DNA from: JAERML01 sp035687895
GTDB lineage: Bacteria; Bacteroidota; Ignavibacteria; UBA10030; UBA6906
DNA: 34,112 bases
Assembly: GCA_035687895.1 (NCBI GenBank)
Contig: DASRUE010000187.1
Coordinates: 1 to 34,112, forward strand
Reading direction: 5' to 3'
In this document: piece by piece, positions 15,912-22,726 of the stretch
How the letters are laid out: the number at the start of each line of letters is the position of its first letter
How positions within the stretch are numbered: position 1 is the first letter of the stretch
Position numbers and translations under genes: made by a program
Notes under the pieces: model-generated
Told to the model about the DNA's origin: nothing
The model's database searches: none
What the model saw: the letters and a program-made list of their open reading frames with translations, nothing else

Positions 15912-16790
15912 ATGGACTTTGTCATTCAAGAAATGCCGACAGCGGAGGTCCCGCGAAATGTTCGTCCGGACTGGCTTAAGGTGAAGATCCCGTCGGGCGA
16001 GAACTACGCTCGGCTGAAGGCGATGATCGATACGCATAAACTCCACACGGTGTGTGAGGAAGCCCGCTGTCCGAACATGGGAGAGTGCTGGAATTCGGGC
16101 ACAGCGACGTTTATGATTCTCGGCGATATCTGCACACGGTCGTGTGGTTTCTGTGCTGTGAAAACCGGCCGACCTGAGACACTTGATTTAGAAGAGCCAT
16201 ATCGCGTTGCCGAGGCCATCCGGATCATGGGCGTGCGACACGCAGTTATCACGTCCGTGAACCGTGATGAGCTTGCCGATGGCGGGGCGGCGATCTTTGC
16301 CGAGACGATTCGCCAGGCGCGCATTGTCAATCCGAACGTGAGGATTGAGGTCCTCATCCCCGATTTCCGTGGTGTGTGGTGGGCTCTTGATATCGTGATT
16401 GATGCGAAGCCGGATATTCTCAATCACAACACTGAGACCGTTCCTCGGCTTTACCAACCCGTTCGGCCACAAGGGAAGTACGACCGATCAATAGAACTGT
16501 TACGTCGCGCAAAGAATGCGGGGATGCTGACGAAGAGCGGCCTGATGCTTGGACTGGGCGAGGAAGTGGAGGAGGTTCTTGAGGTGATGACGGACCTCCA
16601 CGCACATGGCTGTGATATCCTCACTCTGGGACAGTACCTTCAGCCCACGAAAGATCACCTTCCTGTGGATCGTTTTGTACATCCGGACGAATTCCGAATG
16701 CTCAAGCAGAAGGGTATGGAGATTGGCTTCGCACATGTCGAATCCGGGCCACTGGTTCGAAGCTCGTATCATGCCGAGAAGCAGGTATGA
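15912..16790 (+). CDS. lipA: Lipoyl synthase
   Basis: Radical-SAM enzyme that inserts two sulfur atoms into the octanoyl chain on E2. Both iron-sulfur clusters are visible: the auxiliary site Cys48/Cys53/Cys59 (CEEARCPNMGEC) and the radical-SAM site Cys74/Cys78/Cys81 (CTRSCGFC). The essential C-terminal RSSYHAE sequence is also present. Other conserved blocks are TATFMILGDICTRSC, TSVNRDELADGGA, HNTETVPRLY and TLGQYLQPT. At 292 residues it is full length. It starts 9 bp after the E2 stop and completes the lipoylation set with lipB. I see no terminator after it. The ribosomal protein operon promoter begins 11 bp downstream of its stop. Confidence 0.97.
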   Translation: MDFVIQEMPTAEVPRNVRPDWLKVKIPSGENYARLKAMIDTHKLHTVCEEARCPNMGECWNSGTATFMILGDICTRSCGFCAVKTGRPETLDLEEPYRVAEAIRIMGVRHAVITSVNRDELADGGAAIFAETIRQARIVNPNVRIEVLIPDFRGVWWALDIVIDAKPDILNHNTETVPRLYQPVRPQGKYDRSIELLRRAKNAGMLTKSGLMLGLGEEVEEVLEVMTDLHAHGCDILTLGQYLQPTKDHLPVDRFVHPDEFRMLKQKGMEIGFAHVESGPLVRSSYHAEKQV

Positions 16791-16801
16791 TGAAAAATCC
16801 G

Positions 16802-16830
16802 TTGACTCTTGAGTGGAAATTGCTTAAATT
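16802..16830 (+). promoter_or_regulatory. Sigma70-like promoter for rplM-rpsI
   Basis: TTGACT (16802-16807), 17-bp spacer, TAAATT (16825-16830), inside the 94-bp gap after lipA. The predicted start near 16837 gives a leader of about 48 nt with TAGGAG (16871-16876) before the GTG start of rplM. Confidence 0.72.
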
Positions 16831-16884
16831 TATCAACTTTTCTTACCGGAAGTTTCTCACTGTATTACCTTAGGAGTAGCTATC

Positions 16885-17325
16885 GTGGATAAGCCCACAC
16901 ATTTCTTCAGAACGACCGATTTTCCTCAGAAATGGCATTTGATTGATGCCGAAGGGAAAACCCTTGGCAGAATTGCCTCGACCGCAGCCCGCCTTCTGAG
17001 GGGCAAACACAAGCCAGTTTTTACCCCCAACTCAGACATGGGCGATTTTGTCGTTGTTGTTAATGCGGCCAAGGTAAAGCTAACAGGAAAGCGGACCGAG
17101 CTGAAGGAATATTTCCACTACACGGGCTATCCCGGTGGGGCAACATTCGAGCGCTTCCAGGATCTTATCCGAAAGCACCCCGAGCGTGTGTTCGAGCATG
17201 CGGTGAAGGGGATGTTGCCACACAACAGGCTTGGTCGGCAGATCATCAAGAAAATGAAAGTGTATGCCGGCGCGGATCATCCACATTCGGCTCAACGTCC
17301 CGAAATGTACCCCGCCAAGAACTAA
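16885..17325 (+). CDS. rplM: 50S ribosomal protein L13
   Basis: Early-assembling large-subunit protein. The 146 residues carry the family signatures WHLIDAEGKTLGRIAS, ARLLRGKHKP, GDFVVVVNAAKVKLTG, YFHYTGYPGG, AVKGMLPHNRLGR and the late VYAGADHPHSAQRPE. The start is GTG with TAGGAG 8 bases upstream. It is the usual partner of rpsI, which follows after 23 bp. Confidence 0.97.
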   Translation: MDKPTHFFRTTDFPQKWHLIDAEGKTLGRIASTAARLLRGKHKPVFTPNSDMGDFVVVVNAAKVKLTGKRTELKEYFHYTGYPGGATFERFQDLIRKHPERVFEHAVKGMLPHNRLGRQIIKKMKVYAGADHPHSAQRPEMYPAKN

Positions 17326-17348
17326 GAACGTAGGAGCTTGAAGCAAGA

Positions 17349-17741
17349 ATGCACGCACACAATACACAGGCTGTCGGGAGAAGGAAGACCTCTGTAGCGC
17401 GAGTCATCCTCTCTCCTGGATCTGGCAAGATCACCATCAACAAGAAACCGCTCGAGCAGTATTTTCCTCTCGAGACCCTTAGAGCGGATGTAGTGAAACC
17501 GTTTGAGGTCACTCAGACCGGTGGTAAATATGATGTTCGTGTCAATGTGGAAGGAGGCGGATCAACCGGTCAAGCAGGAGCCATTCGCTTGAGTATTGCG
17601 CGGGCACTGGTTGAAATGAGTGAGGATAATCGGGTGCTCCTCCGAACCGCGGGGATGATGACGCGTGACCCCCGAATGGTTGAGCGGAAGAAGTACGGAC
17701 AGAAGAAGGCACGCAAGAGATTCCAGTTCTCCAAGCGGTAG
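17349..17741 (+). CDS. rpsI: 30S ribosomal protein S9
   Basis: Small-subunit head protein whose basic C-terminal tail reaches the P-site tRNA. The 130 residues show AVGRRKTSVARV, the GGGSTGQAGAIRLSIARAL block and the KKYGQKKARKRFQFSKR tail ending in the invariant basic SKR. GGAGC upstream of the ATG serves as ribosome-binding site. A 146-bp gap containing a hairpin leader separates it from rpsB. Confidence 0.97.
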   Translation: MHAHNTQAVGRRKTSVARVILSPGSGKITINKKPLEQYFPLETLRADVVKPFEVTQTGGKYDVRVNVEGGGSTGQAGAIRLSIARALVEMSEDNRVLLRTAGMMTRDPRMVERKKYGQKKARKRFQFSKR

Positions 17742-17800
17742 TGAACGGGAGATGTAGGGCCGAGAGGGTTGTATCAGTTCAAAATAAACATACCTTTCGA

Positions 17801-17842
17801 TTCTTCCGGTAGTGTCACGCCATAGGCGCGATTCCGGAAGAA
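17801..17842 (+). promoter_or_regulatory. Hairpin in the rpsB 5' leader (candidate autoregulatory element)
   Basis: In the rpsI-rpsB gap, TTCTTCCGG (17801-17809) pairs perfectly with CCGGAAGAA (17834-17842). Within the 24-nt loop a second stem CGCC/GGCG (17818-17821 with 17825-17828) closes a 3-nt loop. No T-tract follows, so it is not a terminator. A weak promoter-like element (TTG at 17769, TACCTTTC at 17791) precedes it. Ribosomal protein leaders of this shape often bind the encoded protein; that role is inferred. Confidence 0.45.
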
Positions 17843-17887
17843 GATGAAGAAGGTAGACGATCAAAACTAAAAATAAGGAAGACCAGT

Positions 17888-18658
17888 ATGCCCACCGTGG
17901 AAGTAGCCGAGCTGCTCGCTGCCGGGTGTCACTTTGGACATCTGACCCGCCGTTGGAATCCCAAGATGCGTCCTTATATTTTCATGGAGCGCAACGGGAT
18001 TCACATCATCGATCTTATGAAATCCAAAACGCTTCTCGAAGAGGCAGCGAATGCCATTACAAATGTCGTCGCAGAAGGCAAGCGTGTACTGTTTGTTGGG
18101 ACGAAGAAGCAGGCCAAGGACGTGATCCGTGAAGAGGCCGTTCGTTGCGGGCAATTCTACGTGAGCGAACGCTGGCTCGGCGGACTCCTCACCAATTTCA
18201 CCACCGTACGGAAGAGTGTGAAGCGTCTTACGAACATCGAGAAGATGGAAAGTGATGGAACGTTTGACAAGATCACCAAAAAGGAGGGCCTTTTCCTTTT
18301 GCGTGAGAAGGACAAATTGAATAATGTGTTGTCGGGCGTGGTGGAGATGACGCGACTACCCGGAGCATTGTTTGTTGTGGATGTAAAGCGGGAGGCGATT
18401 TGTGTGAAGGAAGCACGACGACTCGGCGTCCCGGTGTTTGCCATTGTCGACACCAACTGCGATCCCGATACGGTCGACTATGTAATCCCCGCGAATGATG
18501 ATGCAATCAAGTCGGTGCATGTGATTACCAAAGCATTTGCCGATGCCATCCTCGCCGGCAAAGAGCGCGCTGCCACTCATCAGATGGAACTGGCCGCGGA
18601 AGCGGAGAACAAAGGGAAAAACACCGTTGAGGCGGATGAGAAAGCCCCATTGAACTGA
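17888..18658 (+). CDS. rpsB: 30S ribosomal protein S2
   Basis: Small-subunit protein that joins late and helps recruit S1. The 256 residues include ELLAAGCHFGHLTRRWNPKM at the start, NGIHIIDLMKS, VLFVGTKKQAKD, the WLGGLLTNF sequence, PGALFVVDVKREAICVKEA and VFAIVDTNCDPDTVDYVIPANDDA. AAGGAAG upstream supports the ATG. It is followed by tsf after about 30 bp, the near-universal order. The acidic tail after residue 235 is variable in the family. Confidence 0.97.
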   Translation: MPTVEVAELLAAGCHFGHLTRRWNPKMRPYIFMERNGIHIIDLMKSKTLLEEAANAITNVVAEGKRVLFVGTKKQAKDVIREEAVRCGQFYVSERWLGGLLTNFTTVRKSVKRLTNIEKMESDGTFDKITKKEGLFLLREKDKLNNVLSGVVEMTRLPGALFVVDVKREAICVKEARRLGVPVFAIVDTNCDPDTVDYVIPANDDAIKSVHVITKAFADAILAGKERAATHQMELAAEAENKGKNTVEADEKAPLN

Positions 18659-18689
18659 ATTCACACCGACTGAGGCTGAAGTGGAAGTT

Positions 18690-19550
18690 ATGGATATCAC
18701 CAACGATATGATCAAGAAGCTCCGGGAAAAAACAGGAGCAGGAATGATGGACTGTAAACGGGCGCTTGAAGCAACGTCAGGCGATATGGACGCTGCTGTC
18801 GAGTATCTTAGGAAAAAAGGGGCTGCAGTCGGGCAGAAACGGGCGGACCGTGCTGCCAAGGAAGGAATGATTGTCACCCGTGTCGCCAGCAACGGAAAGA
18901 AGGGGGTGATTGTCGAAGTGAATTGCGAGACGGACTTCGTGGGCCGGAGCGATGATTTCACGGGTTTTGCCACCGCTGTGGCTGAGGTTGTAGAGGCGCA
19001 CCAACCGCCGACCCTCGAGCAACTTCTTACGCTGACAACTCGGAGCGGGAAGAAGGTCTCAGAGTTGTGGAACGACCTTCTCTCCAAAGTGGGTGAGAAG
19101 ATCGAGATTCGTCGTTTCAACATTCTCGAGTCGGTGGACGGCCAGATCAGCTCATACACGCATCTCGGCAACAAGATCGGCGTTCTCGTTGAACTCACCG
19201 GGGCAAACCAGGAAGTCGGTGCCGTCGGCAGAGACGTGGCGATGCAGATCGCGGCCATGAACCCTGCCGTTGTCTCCCGCGACCAGGTGGACAAGGTATG
19301 GATTGAGCGAGAACTCGACATCTACCGGACTCAAGCAAAGAATGAGGGGAAGCCTGCCCCGATTCAGGAGAAGATCGCCCTGGGGCGTCTTGAGAAATTC
19401 TATCAGGAGGTCTGCCTCCTTGAGCAGACCTTCATCAAAGACTCCGGCAAGACGGTGAAAGACTATGTTCAGGAATCGGGGACGAAAGCCGGTCAGACAA
19501 TCGCCGTGAAGCGCTTCCAGCGATTTCACCTCGGAGAAGAAACGAAGTAA
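18690..19550 (+). CDS. tsf: Elongation factor Ts
   Basis: Guanine-nucleotide exchange factor for EF-Tu. The N-terminal UBA-like domain (KKLREKTGAGMMDCKRALEA), the TDFV exchange motif (NCETDFVGRSDDF) and the C-terminal dimerisation-type region (QEVCLLEQTFIKD) are all visible. With the ATG at 18690 the protein is 286 residues and starts like other EF-Ts. A GTG at 18681 in frame has GAGG at a better distance (18672-18675), so the start could be three codons earlier. A perfect palindrome begins 4 bases after its stop. Confidence 0.96.
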   Translation: MDITNDMIKKLREKTGAGMMDCKRALEATSGDMDAAVEYLRKKGAAVGQKRADRAAKEGMIVTRVASNGKKGVIVEVNCETDFVGRSDDFTGFATAVAEVVEAHQPPTLEQLLTLTTRSGKKVSELWNDLLSKVGEKIEIRRFNILESVDGQISSYTHLGNKIGVLVELTGANQEVGAVGRDVAMQIAAMNPAVVSRDQVDKVWIERELDIYRTQAKNEGKPAPIQEKIALGRLEKFYQEVCLLEQTFIKDSGKTVKDYVQESGTKAGQTIAVKRFQRFHLGEETK

Positions 19551-19553
19551 GTT

Positions 19554-19577
19554 CAATGTCCCCGTACGGGGACATTG
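19554..19577. repeat. Perfect 24-nt palindrome between tsf and pyrH
   Basis: The 11 bases 19554-19564 are the exact reverse complement of 19567-19577, separated by TA, giving a strong GC-centred hairpin (core GTCCCCG/CGGGGAC). It begins 4 bases after the tsf stop and is followed by TTGTATTGG, not a clean T-run. It could be a weak terminator, an RNase processing or 3'-end stabilising hairpin, or a DNA-binding palindrome. Confidence 0.75.
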
Positions 19578-19606
19578 TTGTATTGGTACCACAACCCGCA
19601 GGGGCT

Positions 19607-20344
19607 ATGAACAAACCGAAATACAAACGGATCTTGCTGAAGCTCAGTGGGGAAGCACTAATGGGGGACCAGGACTACGGGATCGATCCTCACGTGTTGA
19701 AGCGCTATTCAGCGGAGATCAAGGCGGTCGAAGGACTGGGAGTCCAGATCGGCATCGTTATCGGTGGGGGAAACATTTACCGTGGCGTCTCCAATTCCTC
19801 CAGTAACATCGACAAGGTGACTGGCGACCACATGGGAATGCTTGCCACATTGATCAATGCGCTCGCCCTGCAGAGTGCGTTGGAGCATGATGGGCTGGTA
19901 ACACGGCTTGTGTCTGCCATCCGCATGGAGGTGATAGCGGAGCCGTTCATCCGGCGACGTGCGGTCCGCCATTTGGAGAAAAGGCGGATCGTGATCTTTG
20001 GTGCCGGGACTGGAAACCCGTACTTTACCACTGATACAGCAGCCGCACTCCGCGCCGTTGAGATCGAAGCCGATGTCATCATCAAGGGGACGCGTGTCGA
20101 TGGTGTGTATGATTCCGATCCGGAGCGGAACCCTGGCGCGTTCAAGTTTCAGGAGATCTCTTACCTCGATGTGTTGAAGAAGGATCTCAAAGTAATGGAC
20201 ATGACGGCGATAACGCTGTGCAGGGAGAATAAGCTCCCTATCCTGATCTTTAATATGAACACTCCCGGAAACCTCAAACGGCTGATCCTTGGAGAGGCGG
20301 TGGGCACGAAAGTCATGGACGTTCCGTCACCCGTACTCGAGTAA
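19607..20344 (+). CDS. pyrH: UMP kinase
   Basis: Phosphorylates UMP to UDP; bacterial hexameric amino-acid-kinase-fold enzyme, usually regulated by GTP and UTP. Sequence landmarks are YKRILLKLSGEALMG at the start, IGIVIGGGNIYRG, the DHMGMLATLINALAL helix, GAGTGNPYFTTDTAAALRA and KGTRVDGVYDSDP. The open frame extends upstream to 19556, but that would translate the palindrome. The ATG at 19607 gives a 246-residue protein with the normal family N-terminus and is used here. frr follows after 18 bp, the classic pyrH-frr pair. Confidence 0.96.
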   Translation: MNKPKYKRILLKLSGEALMGDQDYGIDPHVLKRYSAEIKAVEGLGVQIGIVIGGGNIYRGVSNSSSNIDKVTGDHMGMLATLINALALQSALEHDGLVTRLVSAIRMEVIAEPFIRRRAVRHLEKRRIVIFGAGTGNPYFTTDTAAALRAVEIEADVIIKGTRVDGVYDSDPERNPGAFKFQEISYLDVLKKDLKVMDMTAITLCRENKLPILIFNMNTPGNLKRLILGEAVGTKVMDVPSPVLE

Positions 20345-20362
20345 CACCACGTAAGGAGAACC

Positions 20363-20920
20363 ATGGTAAAGCAGATCCTCAAAGAGGCTGAAGACAAGAT
20401 GCACAAAGCCGCGGAGGTAGTGCGGCAGGAACTAGTAAAGGTCCGGACAGGCAAGGCAACCACTGTCCTGCTCGACGGGATCAAGGTGGACTACTATGGG
20501 ACGATGACCCCCCTGAACCAGGTTGGTAATGTCAGTGTTGCCGATATCCATACGCTGACGATCCAACCGTGGGACAAGAGTATGCTTGACCCCATCCAGA
20601 AGGCAATTCAGGTTGCGAATCTCGGCCTGAATCCTGTGAAGGATGCCGAGTTAATCCGGGTTCCGATTCCATCACTGAATGAGGAACGCCGGCGCGAGCT
20701 GGTGAAGTTGACAAAGAAATTTGGTGAGGATGGCAAGATCGCCATCAGGAACATCCGGCGTGATGCGATTGAACATCTGAAGAAATCTGAAAAGGCCGAG
20801 CATCTGTCGGAAGATGACCGCAAACGGGGTGAGACAGAGGTCCAGAAGTTGACCGACAAGTGGATCAAGGAGATTGATTCACTCCTTCTGCAGAAGGAAA
20901 AGGAAATAATGGAAGTATAA
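20363..20920 (+). CDS. frr: Ribosome recycling factor
   Basis: Works with EF-G to split post-termination ribosomes. The 185 residues show the typical three-helix-bundle sequence: ELVKVRTGKATTVLLDGIKVDYYGTMTPLNQVGNV, PWDKSMLDPIQKAI, IRVPIPSLNEERRRELVK and IRNIRRDAIEHLKK. AAGGAG lies 5-10 bases before the ATG. It is the last gene of the rplM-to-frr block and is followed by a strong terminator. Confidence 0.97.
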   Translation: MVKQILKEAEDKMHKAAEVVRQELVKVRTGKATTVLLDGIKVDYYGTMTPLNQVGNVSVADIHTLTIQPWDKSMLDPIQKAIQVANLGLNPVKDAELIRVPIPSLNEERRRELVKLTKKFGEDGKIAIRNIRRDAIEHLKKSEKAEHLSEDDRKRGETEVQKLTDKWIKEIDSLLLQKEKEIMEV

Positions 20921-20947
20921 CAGGTGTGGTGCAATTCAACACTACCG

Positions 20948-20977
20948 AGCCGGTCCATAAGGGCCGGCTTTTTTTTT
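20948..20977 (+). terminator. Strong Rho-independent terminator after frr
   Basis: 9-bp stem (20948-20956 with 20961-20969, one G-U pair), ATAA loop, then nine T (20969-20977). It ends the translation-factor operon. Confidence 0.95.
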
Positions 20978-21002
20978 GAAACTTACTCCTCCTCGAATCG
21001 TA

Positions 21003-21031
21003 CTGACAAACAGAAAGCGAAAGTGTAATCC
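21003..21031 (+). promoter_or_regulatory. Possible promoter for the PspC-domain genes
   Basis: CTGACA (21003-21008), 17-bp spacer, TAATCC (21026-21031). It lies between the frr terminator and the next gene, so a promoter is needed here, but the -10 match is poor and it would leave a leader of only about 10 nt. Confidence 0.35.
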
Positions 21032-21047
21032 ACAAAGAGAGGGTACC

Positions 21048-21725
21048 ATGTCACGAAGACTCTATAAGTCCCGCTCTGATAGGATGATCGATGGCGTATG
21101 TGGAGGCCTGGCGGAGTACTTCGATCTTGACCCAACGCTGGTGCGCATTGCCTGGGTTATCCTGACGCTTGCAGGGGGCTCAGGAATACTTCTCTACATT
21201 ATTGCCATGATTGTAATGCCCACGAACTCGGCGTCAGTTTCAGCGCCGTCAACGGGTAAGACGTCCCACTCGAACCAGAGATTTTGGGGAATTCTGCTGG
21301 TCGCACTTGGAATCTTCTGGCTTGCGGGAAATCTCGGGTTCTCCTTCTGGCGCCATTGGTGGGGATTCTCCTGGGACTTATTGCTCCCAATTCTTCTCGT
21401 CCTGGCCGGTGTTGCGTTTCTCTTTGGTGGTAGAAACTACATTTCAAATGTCCCCGCATCTCAGCCAGCTTCCACCGATCCAGCTGGGCCGGCCTATCCG
21501 GAAGCAACACCGAATGCGTCCGGTCGGAAGCTCTACAGGTCGCGGACCGAAAGAAAATTATTTGGTGTATGTGGTGGCCTGGCGATGCATTTCAATATCG
21601 ACCCGTCGATCATCCGGATACTCTTTGTGCTGGGCGTTTTTGCCTCGTTCGGCGTGGCGTTGTTCGCGTACTTCCTGATGGCGATCATCGTTCCGGACGA
21701 ACCACACACCGCGTTGGCATCCTAA
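21048..21725 (+). CDS. Membrane protein with two PspC domains
   Basis: 225 residues. PspC domains lie at both ends: about 3-60 (RRLYKSRSDRMIDGVCGGLAEYF, with a following membrane helix) and about 159-220 (RKLYRSRTERKLFGVCGGLAMHF, with a membrane helix). Between them are two further hydrophobic segments (around 82-100 and 108-125) and a short Pro/Ala-rich linker. PspC proteins are inner-membrane sensors or effectors in envelope-stress (phage-shock) systems; the role here is inferred. The open frame begins at 20976, but the ATG at 21048 with GAGAGGG upstream matches the PspC N-terminus and avoids the terminator region. The small membrane gene following after 15 bp is probably co-transcribed. 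Confidence 0.85.
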   Translation: MSRRLYKSRSDRMIDGVCGGLAEYFDLDPTLVRIAWVILTLAGGSGILLYIIAMIVMPTNSASVSAPSTGKTSHSNQRFWGILLVALGIFWLAGNLGFSFWRHWWGFSWDLLLPILLVLAGVAFLFGGRNYISNVPASQPASTDPAGPAYPEATPNASGRKLYRSRTERKLFGVCGGLAMHFNIDPSIIRILFVLGVFASFGVALFAYFLMAIIVPDEPHTALAS

Positions 21726-21740
21726 GAGGGAGTGAATACC

Positions 21741-22238
21741 ATGCGTCCGACATTCTCGTGGTTTGGTACAGGCCTCATCATTGTCGGTCTCGTAATGCTT
21801 CTCGATAGGCTCGATGTTCTCTATCTTGATTGGACTACGGCTGTATGGGGTCTGATTGCCGTCTTTGGTGCGGCCCGCATGATTGATGGATTCCAACAGA
21901 AACTCCGCGCACGACTGTTCTGGGGGACATCCTTGCTTCTCCTTGGTACATTCAACGTGCTGCTGGACTTGGACGTCGTCTCCTTCCGGTATCATACGTT
22001 TCCGCCTGTTGTTCTGTTGATCCTGGGTGCCAGTATCCTCGCGCTCTTCGTTTTAAATCCCAAGGAATGGCATTTGCTCATCCCCGCATTCTCCTTTCTC
22101 GGGCTGGGTGTGCTCTGGATACTTGTCAATTTCGGCTACGTGTACAGATATGAAGTCGTTGATGGGGTTCGATTCTATTGGCCGATTGTACTAATCCTGT
22201 TTGGGTTGTCACTCCTCCTAAGAAGGAAATCGACCTAG
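21741..22238 (+). CDS. Small multi-pass membrane protein (LiaF/DUF5668-like)
   Basis: 165 residues, almost entirely hydrophobic, with about six predicted membrane helices separated by short charged loops (for example DRLDVLYLDW, RARLFW, NPKEW) and a basic end LLRRKST. Repeated units of the form F.G..L...G.. resemble the membrane part of LiaF-like and DUF5668 proteins, which often accompany PspC-domain proteins; I make this comparison by eye only. A GTG at 21732 is in frame, but the ATG at 21741 has GAGGGAG at proper distance. It follows the double-PspC gene directly, suggesting a shared envelope-stress role, and ends at a hairpin terminator. Confidence 0.75.
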   Translation: MRPTFSWFGTGLIIVGLVMLLDRLDVLYLDWTTAVWGLIAVFGAARMIDGFQQKLRARLFWGTSLLLLGTFNVLLDLDVVSFRYHTFPPVVLLILGASILALFVLNPKEWHLLIPAFSFLGLGVLWILVNFGYVYRYEVVDGVRFYWPIVLILFGLSLLLRRKST

Positions 22239-22267
22239 AAAATTGTGGGATGGTCTCATATAAACAG

Positions 22268-22299
22268 AAAAGGCGCTCCAGATCTGGTAGCGCCTTTTT
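22268..22299. terminator. Bidirectional terminator between convergent units
   Basis: 10-bp stem AAAAGGCGCT/AGCGCCTTTT (22268-22277 with 22289-22298); the interior is itself a self-complementary CCAGATCTGG. T-tracts lie on both strands. It separates the plus-strand membrane genes from the minus-strand unit coming from polA. Confidence 0.9.
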
Positions 22300-22317
22300 C
22301 ATTTCATGAGTCGCGTG

Positions 22318-22623
22318 TCAGAGCCCGGGACAGACCCGCATTCTTTCAACGGCAAGTTCGTGGTCCCTAACGCGGAAGACAACATGGAGTGTCTCGCCAC
22401 TCTGCGAGCCAACAAGTTCGTACGTGCTCTCAATCCTTGACCCGGACAGGTCAGGGAGAGTGAAAACCTGGGTTGAAGTTTCCTGAACAGTCATCACACC
22501 CCCCCCTGATCCAATGGGCTTCAAGGACGCACCCAATATAATAACCACGTCGACAGCAGCTTGCTTTGTATTCTCCAACAGCGAGACTCGATAGAGGAGC
22601 CTCCCCCTGACGGCAAAAGTCAC
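22318..22623 (-). CDS. Short unrecognised protein downstream of polA
   Basis: 101 codons from a GTG at 22623, ending 19 bp before the shared terminator. I recognise no family. The product has alternating beta-type hydrophobicity (VDVVIILGASLKPI, TLHVVFRVRDHEL) and no membrane segment. The reading frame stays open upstream of the GTG through the polA stop (at least to 22740) with no ATG, GTG or TTG. The upstream part (for example FGDSCKRDGCYPENF) looks as protein-like as the rest. It may therefore be a gene with an unusual start, the 3' remnant of a longer gene, or a chance frame. Its position fits the last gene of the minus-strand polA unit. Confidence 0.45.
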   Translation of the reverse strand: MTFAVRGRLLYRVSLLENTKQAAVDVVIILGASLKPIGSGGGVMTVQETSTQVFTLPDLSGSRIESTYELVGSQSGETLHVVFRVRDHELAVERMRVCPGL

Positions 22624-22726
22624 GTCATCGGAGAAATTCTCAGGGTAGCAACCGTCCCGCTTACAAGAATCTCCGAATGTGAATCCTGAATCATCAATCT
22701 GATTGGCCGAGGTTGACCGCTTCGGA

